Positions 30,908-43,700 of a stretch of 64,000 bases of DNA are shown here, piece by piece. The notes under the pieces are model-generated. The model had not been told where the DNA came from and searched no databases. It was given only the letters and a program-made list of their open reading frames with translations. Within the stretch, counting starts at the first letter, position 1; each line of letters begins with the position of its first letter. Source of the DNA: Aquatica leii (lineage: Eukaryota; Arthropoda; Insecta; Coleoptera; Lampyridae). The DNA is taken from contig CM069432.1 in NCBI GenBank assembly GCA_035610365.1, positions 127,730,255 through 127,794,254 on the forward strand. The letters are read 5' to 3'. Position numbers and translations under genes: made by a program.

Positions 30908-31441
30908 TGTAATTACTAATGGCTAAATAACTAAATCTCTTTATCTAAATTAATTATAGACTGATAACACAAGGTGTGAACGTTAAATTAAATTCGTATT
31001 TAAACCGTTCGATAATAATTACACAAAACTGTATATCAAATGTAAAATGCAAAATTTTAATTTGCGAATGATTGAATTATTATAATAATCGATGATAATT
31101 ATCGAATTTGCTGTTAAAAATGCTAAAACACTATGCGAATACGTGTTACATTTATAAACAAAATTAATAACGAAATTATTTTATACGCCGTAACAATAGG
31201 TGAAAGATAAAGAAGGAAAGGCTTACTCACGCTTTTGTGGATGGACGGAGACAGCTCAAAAGGAACCGCACCCTTAAGTCACACCTGCGAAATGCCGGGA
31301 AAATGCTCTTGCTACTATCTCTCTTTGTTGCAGAGGTAACACTATGTTGCGTTCTTTCTCCAACACATGGTCGATGAATTAAATGTTTTTTTTTGAAAAT
31401 TCGAAGCGAAAACCATAAATCCGGCTCGAAGGACCAAACTT
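30908..31441 (-). other. 5' leader of BEL copy 2
   Basis: 534 bp between the 5' LTR and the gag-pol start. It holds the primer binding site and presumably the packaging signal. No coding content is recognised. Confidence 0.7.
31419..31436 (-). promoter_or_regulatory. primer binding site of BEL copy 2, tRNA-Tyr
   Basis: Five bases inside the 5' LTR the minus strand reads TGGTCCTTCGAGCCGGAT. This is the complement of ATCCGGCTCGAAGGACCA, the 3' end of insect tRNA-Tyr as I recall it, over 18 bases. Confidence 0.75.
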
Positions 31442-31835
31442 TGTATCGTTGTAGAATTTGTCGATACAACAGTTCAAGAAAGAAATAAATTCAACGTCTT
31501 CAAGAAGGAAAACGTTGCCGTAAATGCTGGATTTTGAAATAAATGTAAACGCCTCGAATCAAAGAAAACATAACTTATAAATTTTAATGCACTAAACTGT
31601 ACACTGTTAATACATAACGCAGTATAAAACAGATTGTAATAATTATAATTGTGCCGATACTTGGGCATACAAGGAGGTATCAACTATGTACCTTAGCACC
31701 CTTAACAATACACTGCCTTATTTAGCAACGCCACACGTTCAACGTAAGCAACCCGCAGGCGCTAACAACACAAAACTTAGCAAGCGGTAAAAATTCAAAT
31801 AATTTAAATATATATAGATTATACAAAACTGTACA
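31442..31835 (-). repeat. 5' LTR of BEL copy 2
   Basis: 394 bp, identical by eye to 24964-25357. In element orientation it starts TGTACAGTTTTG and ends CAACGATACA. Confidence 0.95.
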
Positions 31836-31840
31836 CACAC

Positions 31841-34169
31841 TTTTAGTTTTCATAAATCGGCAAATCAATTAATCAAGACGTCTAATCTCAGTAAGAAACA
31901 TAGTTCAAGCAACAAAGATACTTAAGTATGCAAAATATATAGAACGGAAGCTATGATTTAATTTTTAATCTATAAACTCTAAATAATAAAAAAAAACTTG
32001 TTGACAACAACTTAGAATAGACCATTCAATCCTTCCTCTTTTTTGCGTTTTGTTAAAAACGTATTTAAAAATGGATAAAAATGTCGTTACAAATTTGATT
32101 TAAAGAACATACGATAATTATTAAACAAAAGGATAGCCGTTTTTTTATTAATACTTTACACTTAATTTTTAAAGATGTACATTTTAACAGAAGCATCGAG
32201 AAGTATAGTCACAATTTATAGAGTAAATTTTTTTTGTAATTACATTTTAGTAAAAAAATATCTGTAAGAAATAACGGAGATTCGAGTAAAGTTAAAAAAT
32301 TATTATTAGTACCATATAAGTGTAATTACTGATTCTTTCTACTAATTTTTCAATATCTCACATTTAATGAGCACTAAAAATAAATTATTAAAATCTGACG
32401 CAACAGAATTTAAAAAGACTAAAATAATATTTATAACATAATTAAGTATTATAATAATTTTTCATTTACTCATAAACAATAAAGAAGGTGTACTTTGCAA
32501 CATGTACATACATACACTTTTTGAAACATTTAGATTGCAATACAACAAACTTTAGTATTTTTAAAATTCACAGATATGGCAAATCTTGCAACTATCGGAA
32601 GGTGTTGAAAACAAACACAATATTACCTACGTAATATAATGAACAAGGTTTATTACAATTTTCAAAAATAAGAATGCATACGTAAAAAATAAAAAATACA
32701 AAAACACAAATTACTAATATTCTAGGTACAATCGCCTTCAACCAAACTGACCGCTTAAAATCGCACCTATCCACATTCTAATAGTATAGTGTTTCTCATT
32801 AGAAGTTTGAAGCAAATTAAACATTGTAATTTTATTACCTGCATAGTTAAATAAAATAATAAAAATTTAAGCTTACTGATCTTTAAATAACAATAAGTAC
32901 GGTACATCGGATTGGTATTTATTTCAAATTTTAAATGTATCTAATTCTTAAATTTATTTTTAGAAAATTCATATCTTATGCAAGCTAATAAATCTACAAT
33001 TTTTATTTATTATATCAAATATTACCTCTACTAATACTACTATCATTAATAAATAATAATAATAATAATAATAAAAAAAAATTACCGTGCTAATGTATTT
33101 ATACATAATTCAAATTACTGTACTATTTTTAACTAAATACACCGGAATTTACGCTTCCTTTGTCATCACAGGGTATAATTATTCTGTAGAAAATTTTTCA
33201 AACCTTAGACAATGAGTAAGGTCAAAGTTGGATTTTCAAAAGATTTTAGTTTCCAGTTGTTGATAAATAACGCAAAATAAGTTGATTTTCTTTTGGTTTC
33301 CAAGTTTAATGATTTGCATTGCATTAGACTCAGGACACAAATGCAAAAATTTTATTTTGTTTGGTTTTGTGTTTTTGAGTACAAATATATAATAGTTTCC
33401 TTTATTTTGAAATTTAACATTTCCTAATAGATTATGACTATCTACATATATTAAGTGAAGCACTTAGTTACATATATGTTTCTCTCTTATTTTATTTTCA
33501 GTGACAAAAGTGGAAAATAACGGTTTATATACGAAATATTAATTACACGGTTTTATGTATTAAATAACGTATTTCTATAATAAAACAACTAACTAATAAG
33601 ACAATCGATTAGGTATTAATCTTCTTAAAACTTTTGTTGAAATGTATTTTAGTATAAAACGATGATTTAAATTAGTTGACATTACTAAAAAAAACATTTT
33701 TTGAGTTTGCATAATGATAAATTAAATCGTTAAAAACGTAAATACTATTCATTTTAGAATTTGAAGGTCGTTTTGTACTACACAACGGAACGATATGGTT
33801 TTTTATTTAATTAATCATTAATTTGACGTATTTTCAATCAGTCCACTATTAAAATGATTTAATTAATTATCCATGTTGTTTATGTAATATGTTTTCCAAC
33901 TTTTGTCATTCGTGACATCACATCTAAACCAAAACAACAAATATAGTTTTACTCTTCTAACTTATAAAATAAAATTGTATAAAGCATGCTGTAAAGTTGG
34001 CAACCTGGGCAGCATTGCAATTGTTTCGTACATATGTTTGTTTACGTTTTATCGTTTGTTAGGTTAGTGTGTTTATTTCTCCGTGTTTTCGCTGTTTCTA
34101 CCTTTTGTATCAAAAATTGTTTTTTTCAGAACATACGTTTGAGTGAATTAACATTTAATCACTACAATA
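31841..34169. other. AT-rich spacer
   Basis: No gene is recognised. It contains a short AAT microsatellite (33051-33073). From about 34000 the sequence becomes less AT-rich and probably holds the 5' leader of the transposase gene that starts at 34170 (GTTGGCAACCTGGGC near 33996). Confidence 0.4.
33051..33073. repeat. AAT microsatellite
   Basis: About seven consecutive AAT units. Confidence 0.9.
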
Positions 34170-35798
34170 ATGCCGGGCCGTAGATTGGGAAGTAGGGGAA
34201 AGGAGCTTGTTGCTAATTTGATTGAATTTTTTCAACAAGAACGGGACAATGGCGGTCCATTTATACCTGTAACATCAGTTCGTGAAGTAATTTATTGCAT
34301 TATTTACTTTACATATATTTTATTAATATTATTCTAATTTTAGCGTGTAGCAGTTGCTTTAAAGAATAACATCTCTACAGTTACTAGTGTGTCGCAAGCC
34401 TTAAAGAAGAACGAACCATTTGTTTCTAAACAACGGCCACATAAAAAACCCATTACGAATATTGAGGAGTTTAATAAATGTGGAATTCGTAATGTAATTT
34501 ACAGAATGTACCAAAATGGTAAGTTAAATCATATTAACGCACTTCAATTTTCTTATGTCACAATAAATAATTACAGACGAGCATATTACGGTAAATATCT
34601 TATGGCAAAAATTAAAAGAAGAGGAAATTTTCGAAGGTTGTGCTAAATCGTTGCATACTGTTTAAAATAATTTAGAGTTTAAATGGAAAAAAGGCAACCC
34701 CAGGCGAGGTCTGATGGAATTACCCGATGTTGTTCTTAAAAGAATAAGTTTCTTAAAAACATACATGAGGATCAAAGCCGAAAAAATATGCCAGTTTGTT
34801 TTTTTGGATGAAACATGAATTTTCCAGAATGGCACAGTAAATCGGTCATGGCAGGATGACGACTTAAGAACCGTTAAAAGTACAAAGGTTGATGGAAAAA
34901 GGTTAGTGTATAATTATGAGCTGTGAATTTGAAAATACATATTCTTTTGGTTTTTTAGATACATAGTGTTACATGCAGGGAATGAGGAAGGTTTTATTAA
35001 TAGAGCAGAACTAATTTTTTCTTCTTCTACAAAAAATGAAGATTATCATGGGGAGATGAACGAGAAAAATTTTTTGCATTGGTTTGAACATCAATTATTA
35101 AAAAATTTAAAACGAAATCTACAATTGTGTTGGATAATGCTTCATACCACAGCAGCACATTGAAAAACGTACCTAAATAGTACGTGGAAGAAAGCTAACA
35201 TTGCCGAATGGCTTAGTAATCATAAAATTGAATTTGATGAAAATTCATTAAAAATCGAACTTCTACAGAAAGTTCTTATGTAAACAGAAAATTCACAGTG
35301 TAATGAGTAGATTAATGCAATTATTGCTTTTTTAGAAATAAACCTTCAAAAGTATTTAAAGCAGATACGTTAGCTAAACAATATGGTCATAAAGTCCTAG
35401 GATTACCTCCCTACCATTGCATTTTTAATCCAATTGAACTTATATGGGGTATTACTAAGAATTATTATAATCGACACATTGGTAGGGATGGTAAATCAAT
35501 AGAAAAATCTATGAAAATGTGGCACGAGGCTTTGGCAACAGTTACACCAGAAGCCTGGAATAATTCAGTTAAACACACTGAAAAAATAACTAAAGAATGG
35601 TGGGATCGAGAGATTGGCTTTAACGTAGAAGATGTTGCACCGTTAATTATTAATCTCAACAGTGAAAGCGATGACAGTGGATCAGATTTTAGTAATTAGA
35701 TTAGTATGATTTATACTATAATTAAAAGCTAGAATGTTATTTAAATAACTTACATTTTTGTAAATATTTATACAGTAAATGTATTAAATAAAGAAGGG
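34170..35798 (+). pseudogene. multi-exon Tc1/IS630-type DDE transposase, broken
   Basis: Exon 1, 34170-34286 (MPGRRLGSRGKELVANLIEF ...). Exon 2, 34344-34518 (RVAVALKNNISTVTSVSQAL ... EEFNKCGIRNVIYRMYQN). Exon 3 from 34577 (TVNILWQKLKEEEIFEGCAK). Further GT-AG introns lie near 34903-34960 and at 35280-35335. The DDE core has Asp in VFLDET, Asp in IVLDNASYHSS and Glu in LGLPPYHCIFNPIELIWG; the last exon ends SESDDSGSDFSN at 35699. Damage: TAA after SLHTV, TGA directly after LDET (replacing Trp), and a frameshift near 35180. The introns are small and in frame, unusual for a cut-and-paste element, so this could be an insect family with spliced transposase or a dead domesticated gene. The final exon plus its 3' flank is duplicated downstream. 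Confidence 0.8.
35367..35798 (+). repeat. 432-bp tandem duplication, copy 1
   Basis: Starts ACGTTAGCTAAACAATATGG inside the last transposase exon and ends after the AATAAAG polyadenylation signal. Confidence 0.95.
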
Positions 35799-36230
35799 AC
35801 GTTAGCTAAACAATATGGTCATAAAGTCCTAGGATTACCTCCCTACCATTGCATTTTTAATCCAATTGAACTTATATGGGGTATTACTAAGTATTATTAT
35901 AATCGACACATTGGTAGGGATGGTAAATCAATAGAAAAATCTATGAAAATGTGGCACGAGGCTTTGGCAACAGTTACACCAGAAGCCTGGAATAATTCAG
36001 TTAAACACACTGAAAAAATAACTAAAGAATGGTGGGATCGAGAGATTGGCTTTAACGTAGAAGATGTTGCACCGTTAATTATTAATCTCAACAGTGAAAG
36101 CGATGACAGTGGATCAGATTTTAGTAATTAGATTAGTATGATTTATACTATAATTAAAAGCTAGAATGTTATTTAAATAACTTACATTTTTGTAAATATT
36201 TATACAGTAAATGTATTAAATAAAGAAGGG
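35799..36230 (+). repeat. 432-bp tandem duplication, copy 2
   Basis: A head-to-tail second copy, differing from the first at one position that I can see (AAGTATT against AAGAATT near 35891). It repeats the NPIE block and the whole C-terminus, including stop and polyadenylation signal, so it is a useless gene fragment. Confidence 0.95.
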
Positions 36231-37330
36231 ACACTTTACTTATCAACTTAACGTTGCTTTATAAAACCAATAGTTTGATTGAAGGCTTGCCAACAGATTC
36301 CTTTAACATTAGTTGTAGCAGTTATTTGTATGTATTATTATATTAATTTGTTAATTAATAAGAATACTAAAGATAGTTATCAAGTACATGTTTATTACAA
36401 TTAGCAAATAATTTTATATATGTTAACCGAATTATGCAAAAAAACATAGTAAATCAAGACAATTTGGTTACTATTAATATAACATGTAAATCTGTATAAA
36501 TAACCTCCAATTTTTGATATTTTGATATTGGCATCAACGCTACTACATGACGTCATAAATATCGATGACGGAAGTTGGATAACTTATTACATGAACGGTA
36601 CACTATAGTAATGATAGTAGTTTTGGTAGAGGCAATATTCTATACAAATATCTGATATAAATAAAAATTCTATAATTAATAGCTTGCATAAAGTATAAAT
36701 TCTCTAAAAATACACTTTTAAAGTATTAAATCCATTTAAAATTTGATAATAAATACCAATCTGGTATTTCTATTTTTATTTCTTTAGCTATACAGGTAAT
36801 AAAATTACAATGGTTTATTTGCTTTAAGCTTCTACTAGGAAACACCATACCATTAGAATGTGAAGAGGTTAGATCTCAAGCGGTCATTTTGGTTGTATGT
36901 TGTTGATTGTACATATTAAAGGACAATAGAGTCGTATGAAAACTCGCCTATTGTTTGTATTTAACATTTGTCTATAAAATGCTTGATTATTAAAAAAACA
37001 GGTGTAAGTACTTACTTCCTTGTTTATTACTAACCACCAGATCGTTAAAATATGTAGTAACAACACGCTCTATTTTTAACTACTGCCAACGTCAAACCAC
37101 GACTAATTTACTACTGAATCATTTCCTCGTTTTATTTTTGTCGCGTGGTGATGCAAATTGAATATACGGAGTGATCATGCAGTGGGCTTGAAAAACACTT
37201 TTCAAATGAATGATGCTTACTACGATTTATTATACAGTTTTGAAATATTACTATTTATGATTTCGGTGAAGTGAAAAAAAAATTATTCTAATTACGGTAA
37301 AAGCTCCATTAGCGCGTTTGCCACAAACAC
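36231..37330. other. AT-rich spacer
   Basis: No gene or element is recognised. Confidence 0.4.
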
Positions 37331-37602
37331 TGCAAAAACGGTGCAAGATAAAGGAAAGTTGCACATAAACATTTTTATAGAGGACAAAATTTAATACAAA
37401 AAAGTCCGCGGAAAGGTACAATTACCTTCAATAGTTTAGAAGATACAAATGTGCAAAATTGCACAAAAATGTCTCACTTTACATTAAAATTTTGCAACTA
37501 TTAAATATAATTAAACCCTTTCGCAGACTTCTTCGTAATAATTTTTGTGCTCTATAAATATGTTTATGTGCAATTTTTATCAATATTGTACCGTTTTTGT
37601 AG
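37331..37602. mobile_element. MITE with about 90-bp inverted ends
   Basis: The left arm (37331-37420) and right arm (37513-37602) are inverted copies at roughly 75-80 percent identity by eye. They share CAAAAACGGT at the tip, then TTGCACATAAACAT, TTTATAGAG and AAGTC-GCG-AAAG. The interior is short and AT-rich with no coding capacity. No clear target duplication was found, so the superfamily is unknown. Confidence 0.65.
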
Positions 37603-37674
37603 CGTACTAGTCGGAAAGCAAATAATCTTTTGTTTTACAAAGAATATTAAAAATTTATGCATAAATATATATAT

Positions 37675-40266
37675 ACAGTTGGGTTATGCAACAAAAGTAA
37701 CTAGTAATATGGCAGGTCTAGAAGACGCCGCCGTTTACACAGTTACAACTCTCGATATAAAAATGTCAATCAATGACATTCCCAATGTTTATCTGCCACA
37801 TCATGCAGTATTTAAAGGTAATTCATTAACAACAAAAATACGTATCGTTTTTGATGGTAGTGTAAAATCAGATTCAAATATTTCAATCAACGAAACTCAA
37901 ATTGTTAGTCCTGCTTTATAAGACGACTTTTTTTCTATACTGTTGGGTTTTTGACAAAGTAAAATAACACTAACTGCAAATTGTGAAAAGATGTATCGTA
38001 TGATAAAGGTACACCCATCTTTAAAATTTAATGTATATTGTAGTGAGACAATTCAAAACAAACTCTTGATACATTTTATTTAAATACAGTTACTTATGGC
38101 GCTGCATCCGACAGATACTTAGCAACCAAATGTTTAAAGTATCTGACCGATCAAAATAAACAGATTTCCAAAGGCAACAAATGACATGAAAACTTTGTGT
38201 TACATGGACGGTTTACTCTTTACATGTGATCCTGTAGAAGAAGTCCGTAAAAAAAAAATAAAATAATTAAAATTCTGAATACAGCAAACATTCCAATTCA
38301 AAAATTTTTGTCTAGTAGTCCAACCGTTATAGAGGAGACTGGTTACTCAAATACCACGTTTTTTACTGTTTCTTTAGGTGAACGTCCTAAAGCAAAAGCA
38401 GTATGCTTTTTTTAGAAATCTGATTGCATTTATTACAATGTGCAACTTCACAACAATGGTCTTACGATTATAAAATGTTCAATACTTTCAATGATATCTT
38501 AGTTTCTTGAGTTTATGCATAAGATGAGAAATGCTCTTACAATCGAGTACAGTTCAATCTTTCTCTGGTCTGATTTAACAATAGTTTTAAGCTGGATTCA
38601 ATCCGCACTCAAGAAATACAAAACATTTATAGCCAATCGCATTGTTGCCATACAGGAACTCTTCCCCGGTGATCATTGGCGTCATGTAAAGTTTGAAGAC
38701 AATCTTTCAAATATTATTTTTCGATGAATCTCAACAACTGAAATGCTTACTAATTCTCATTGGTGGGCTGGACTTCATTTTCTATCAGATACAAAAGAAT
38801 CGTAGAAAAAAAGTAAGCTTACTACTGCCAGTACAGAAATTTTAGAGTTAAAGGCGACTACATTAACCGTGACACAGTATGAATTATTGCAAGACGATTT
38901 ATATAAAAAAAATTTCAAGTTCTTTTAACAGTTACAAAATTGCAACAATAATTTAATTTGTTGATAAAGGCTTGTCAGCAGTCTTGCTATTTTAAAGAAA
39001 TACAAGCTTCAAAGTGTAGAAATCCATTAAAATCCACTTCCAACATTTTATCTCTAAATCCATTTTTAGACGAGAATCACATTCTCAGCGTAAGTGGTCG
39101 CATCGCAAAATCTCGATTCGAATATTAAAAAAAGATATCCAGTGTTACTGCCTAAAAGTCATCCCTTTACTGAATTATTATTCCAACGATTTCATAAAAA
39201 TTTATTACGTTGTGATGTTCAACAACTACTTGTGCGTATGCGTAAACAATATTGGCCTATTTCAGGAAATAGGATTGTTAAGAAAATAATTCGAAACTGT
39301 ATTCAATGTTTTCGTGCAAAATCAAATATTACAATCTTTAATGAGCAACTTACTCTCCAAAAGGTTAGAATTAAACCAAATTTCGTTTAATAATACAGGT
39401 TTGGATTATGCCAGACCAATTCTTTTAAGGAATAAAAAACTGAGAAGAGTCAAACTAATAAATGCGTATATTTGCATATTTGTTTGCTTAGTTACGCGCG
39501 CAGTACACCTTAAAGTCGTGACAAATTTATCTACAAATTCATTTATTGCGGTTCTTAAGCGTTTAGTTGCACATCGAGGCAAACCTTTTACAATACCTAG
39601 TGACAATGCAAAGAACTTTGTAGGTGCTAGAAACCAACTGCAGGATCTCTATAATTTTTACAGAACCCAAATACGAAAAACAAAATTTCAGATCACTTGC
39701 ATATTCAGAGCATTAAATGAGAATTTATTACTCCGCACGCACCCCATCAGGGTGGTATTTGGGAAAGTGGAGTAAAATGTACGAAACTACATTTAAAAAG
39801 GGTTTTAGGTAACACAAATTTAACGTATGAAGACTTTTGTACAGTTCTAAACCAAATAAAATGTCTATCCACGAATTATTTAGATTTAAATCTTTTGACT
39901 CCGCGTTATTTCTTAATCGGGAAACTTTTGTGCGCAATACCAGAGTCTTATTATTCAACTACTAAACAAAACCGTTTATCTATTTACCAACGAAACCAAC
40001 AACTTTTGCAACATTTCTGGAGACGTTTGAGCAGAGAAGTGGTTCCAAAGCTACAGCTGCAAACTAAGTGGTACAAAAATTTACCTAACCTCATAGAAAT
40101 TGGTACTCTGGTTCTCATCCGAGAGGACAATCTTTCACTTCTCAACTGGTTGCTAGGCAGAGTTACAGAAATTCGTCAAGCTGCTGATGGTGTTATACGT
40201 TTATGTGCAGTTAAAACGCTTAGTGGTAATATAATCAAACGGCCAGTGAATAAGTTGTGTGCATAA
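37675..40266 (+). pseudogene. BEL/Pao pol relic, copy 3
   Basis: Plus-strand pieces in pol order: GYATKVTS; SINDIPNVYLPHHAVFKGNS leading to RIVFDGSVKSDSNISINETQ; ANCEKMYRMI; LNTVTYGAASDRYLATKCLK; CYMDGLLFTCD at 38198-38230, where the active site YMDD reads YMDG; RNase H FLWSDLTIVLSWIQSALKKY; integrase zinc region RFHKNLLRCDVQQLLVRM and CIQCFRAKSN; then GLDYARPILL, IPSDNAKNFVGA and GGIWESGVKC; and the tail IKRPVNKLCA. Its sequence is closer to copy 1 than to copy 2. Gag, protease and the 5' LTR are missing, and stops and shifts are numerous. This is an old 5'-truncated copy. Confidence 0.85.
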
Positions 40267-40392
40267 CCAATGTAAACATTTTTTTGGTTTTATTTCCATG
40301 TACCGTTATATGTCTTGTTTATTTGCTAAGAATTTATTTTGTTATGTATATGAGTTTTTAATGTAATATTTATATGTTAAAGGTGGCCGATT

Positions 40393-40715
40393 TGTGTATA
40401 TACTTTTTTTATTAATAAGGTGGTTGTATAGGCAGTCAAACATTTATAACATTAAGAGAATTTTTTTTGTGAGGCATCAAAGGCAGACCATTGTACCTCA
40501 CACAGTAGGTACGCGTTGACAGTAGCGTTGGCTACTGTTATTTCATTTCATATTACAAAAATAATTATTATAATGTTTGTAAATGGTGTAAAATATTGTA
40601 AATGAATTGAAAATAGTGTTTGTAGAGTTATCATTTCAAATTGCAATTAAATCAAAAGAAAGGATTAGCTCGAACCAGCTGTACCGAGCATGCGAAGTAA
40701 AGTTTAACAATAGCG
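40393..40715 (+). repeat. probable 3' LTR of BEL copy 3
   Basis: It follows the purine tract AAAGGTGGCCGA, begins TGTGTATATAC, and shares GGTTGTATAGGCA near its start with the LTRs of BEL copy 1. The right end (GCGTTACA) is a guess because no partner LTR or duplication is visible. Confidence 0.4.
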
Positions 40716-43700
40716 TTACAAAAACATAATCCTAAACAGAGCACACTATTGATAACTTTAAATAAATACACATGCAAATCTGCATGAACTAATCGTGACA
40801 ACAATTTCTTGTATCTGCGTTTAAAACCAACAAAAATTATCAGATAAGAAAAAGATGTTACTTACTTTGTTTTTGACATGCAATTAGCATCACCATCATC
40901 AGAAATTTAAACTCACCAACCAATTGAGTATGTTCATTATACTGCAACTCCAACGGTAGCTCAAATTTTATCCGCAAATTGGCGTATTGCTTTGTTTAAA
41001 TAGTCTATTGTGCAGCATAATTCAAAAATGTTTTTATAAGAAATATACATACAATATTTATGTACAAAAAGGTTTAATTTACATTAAATTAAAAAACAAA
41101 AACATTTTTTATTTGTGTTCAGAATGCAATTTACTTTCGAATAATAAATTCCAAACTCTTAACTAATAGCTTATAGCTTTCATTGATTTCATCATATTCG
41201 TTTTAAAGCATTAATTATTTATTCATGAGCAGAGATCTAAAAGTTAAATATTAACACTACTAAAAGCTGGTAGGTATATATTCAATTTAAAACACATTTT
41301 TACGGTAATTCAAAGTACTTTATGTATACCATTTATAATTGATTAAAATTATTAACTGTAAACACATTGCAGTATATTTTTAATTCTAATCTATTTAATT
41401 AAATTTTAAAAAATGTTATTACTTACAATTTATAATAAAACGTAGGTATTGTATTAAATCAAATACAGCAATATTAAATTTTATAGAGGAACAGAACAGT
41501 AAAAGTGCTTTGATAATACAAAAGTTTTTATGCTAAAAGGGTATTTAATTGACACTTTATTTAGACCTCTATAATAACTTAAGTGGAATGGAAATTGCTA
41601 CTTACAGAACGTTGGCTTTTTTAATTAAAAACACTCAACCTTTTTAATAGTACTACATTATACTTAAAATTGCATTAGATTGCAAATACTTATTTACATA
41701 CATCTTAATTCTTTTTGAATTTTTATTAGCATAATGTTATTGAAAAATGTTTATCACAAAAAACAGAATTATAAATTAAACCAATTTTAAAAGTTGATGC
41801 TTAGAACTAAAGTTGTTTGTAGGTTGTGACTGGACTACATTTAACAACTGTTAACTTTTACTGAATAAGTTTTCTATACGACATTGTGTACATCAAATTT
41901 TTGTATAGAATATGTTGTATGTAGTGTTTTTAATGTATGTACTAACTTTAATGCTTCTTTTTTAAAGATAGGTATTAGTCTTTAAGTTAACCTAGATACA
42001 TTAATAATTTTTGTATTATGTAAAATTTGAGTTAGTGGTTAGTGTTAATTTGTGTTGAATGTGGCTGGTTTAAGGTGATAAATAACAATAACAACTTTTT
42101 TTGTTTTAATATGTTTTTCAATATTGTTAAATCTTTTACTTAAATTGATCTTTTACTTAAAATGATGTTCTACTTAAACCTATAATCTTATTTTTTATTA
42201 AATTAAATTCAATAATTTTAATGTTTGGTACTGCCTTTTAAGTACTTCTTTTAAAAAATGCAAAAAAATCACTTTTTTAACTTTAAGGACGACATGCTAA
42301 AGATTTGTACACTTTATGAAGCTAGTAAGATTACTAAAAAAGTAATATAGTACACTCAAACAGACAACAATTACATTAAGCATCTTATATAAAACGTCAA
42401 GTAATTAAAATGTAAAAAGCACACAATGGATTAATATAATCATTACAGGGTGATTGACTATATTTTAAAGCTATTTGAATAATTTATACGAAATCATAAT
42501 TAATTTTTTTCTAAATTGTTTTAAATTAAATTTAGTAAACTGTTATTAATATAGAATTAGTGCTTGTAATAGGTATTGCTAATTAAATAACTTTTAAGAA
42601 CACTGAATATATGATTAAATGTTCAACATGTTGAAAAGTAATAAATAATTTAGAACAAATAATGAATCAAAAACGTGTAATTAAATGTAAATCTTATTTA
42701 CGCAACGGTGTAACAGGCAATAGATTTACTAATTTATTACCTTGTAGAAGTACCATATAACAACCGCCAATTAGAACAATAGGTTTGCCTCTCATACAAT
42801 TGATTTTGAAAAGCTATTGTATAAAATTCGTAACTTTGTACAATAGTACAGATATGGTGTTGTTTTTACTGTTGCTATTAGTAAAATAGATTTACTGAAA
42901 CTATCTCAAACTATGATATTCATTACATAACAAAATTTTGTAAAACAATTTAGAAATAATTATTTAACTCTAAACTTAAAATATTTTAGTTACAAATTAC
43001 ATTTATGTACTTAGGATTAATTTATAATTTTATATATGTATTTGAAATATACATATACATAAATAATCATAAAATCAATTTTTATATCTACAAAATACTG
43101 CTACAGTTCTATTTTTTTGTATATAACTTGAAAACACGTTAAGCATTAACTACATTCATCAACAAGATAAATATGTTATATTTAATTAAAACAATATTAA
43201 TTTAAATTTAAAAGAAATGTAGTAACTGGCACTCATACAAACAACAACAATTCTTATATAAAATATTACTATTTAGAGATACAATAAATCTTTGTTTTGT
43301 GTTTTTTAAAGTTAAAACATTATAAATACAAAATTTAAATCTCATTTTGGAGTTTTAGTACTTCTAAAATTAACAAAAGTAGTAATAAAAATGCAGTATA
43401 ATAATCATGCTTTTATTTGTATAAAATTAACTTTAATGATTTTACTAAAAATTTACAAATTTTTTGATGTATTGCAAATTTTATTAACTTTAATTATGTT
43501 ACTGTTATATTGATTATATTTTAAATATTTAATCTCATATACTATTTTGAAATCAAATTTTTTTAAATCAATATTGAACGCCAATAAGTATAATTCCAAA
43601 AACTGTACTATTTTAAAGACAGTATTTATATCTAACAAATAATATTTTTTTCTAAATAATGTGTTTTTTATACCTTTAGTTGGCATTTAATGGCTATATA

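Larger units (their letters stand above)
24959..31840 (-). mobile_element. BEL/Pao LTR retrotransposon, copy 2, structurally complete
   Basis: Element body 24964-31835 (6872 bp), flanked by CACAC at 24959-24963 and 31836-31840. The two 394-bp LTRs look identical base for base, a tRNA-Tyr-type primer site lies just inside the 5' LTR, a purine tract lies inside the 3' LTR, and gag-pol is a single uninterrupted frame. These together indicate a recent insertion with every visible component in place. There is no env-like frame. It sits one base inside the P target duplication. Confidence 0.95.

Noticed and set aside
31419-31436. tRNA-Tyr-like sequence considered as a tRNA gene
   Set aside because: Only the 18-base 3' end is present, at the exact primer-site position of a retrotransposon.
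31227-31469. 80-codon frame in the BEL copy 2 leader
   Set aside because: It overlaps the primer binding site and LTR and resembles nothing known; leader sequence is the simpler reading.
24996-31683. Two identical 69-codon frames (24996-25205 and 31474-31683)
   Set aside because: They are the same stretch of the two identical LTRs.
35465-36091. Duplicate 64-codon minus-strand frames
   Set aside because: Antisense to the duplicated transposase 3' end.
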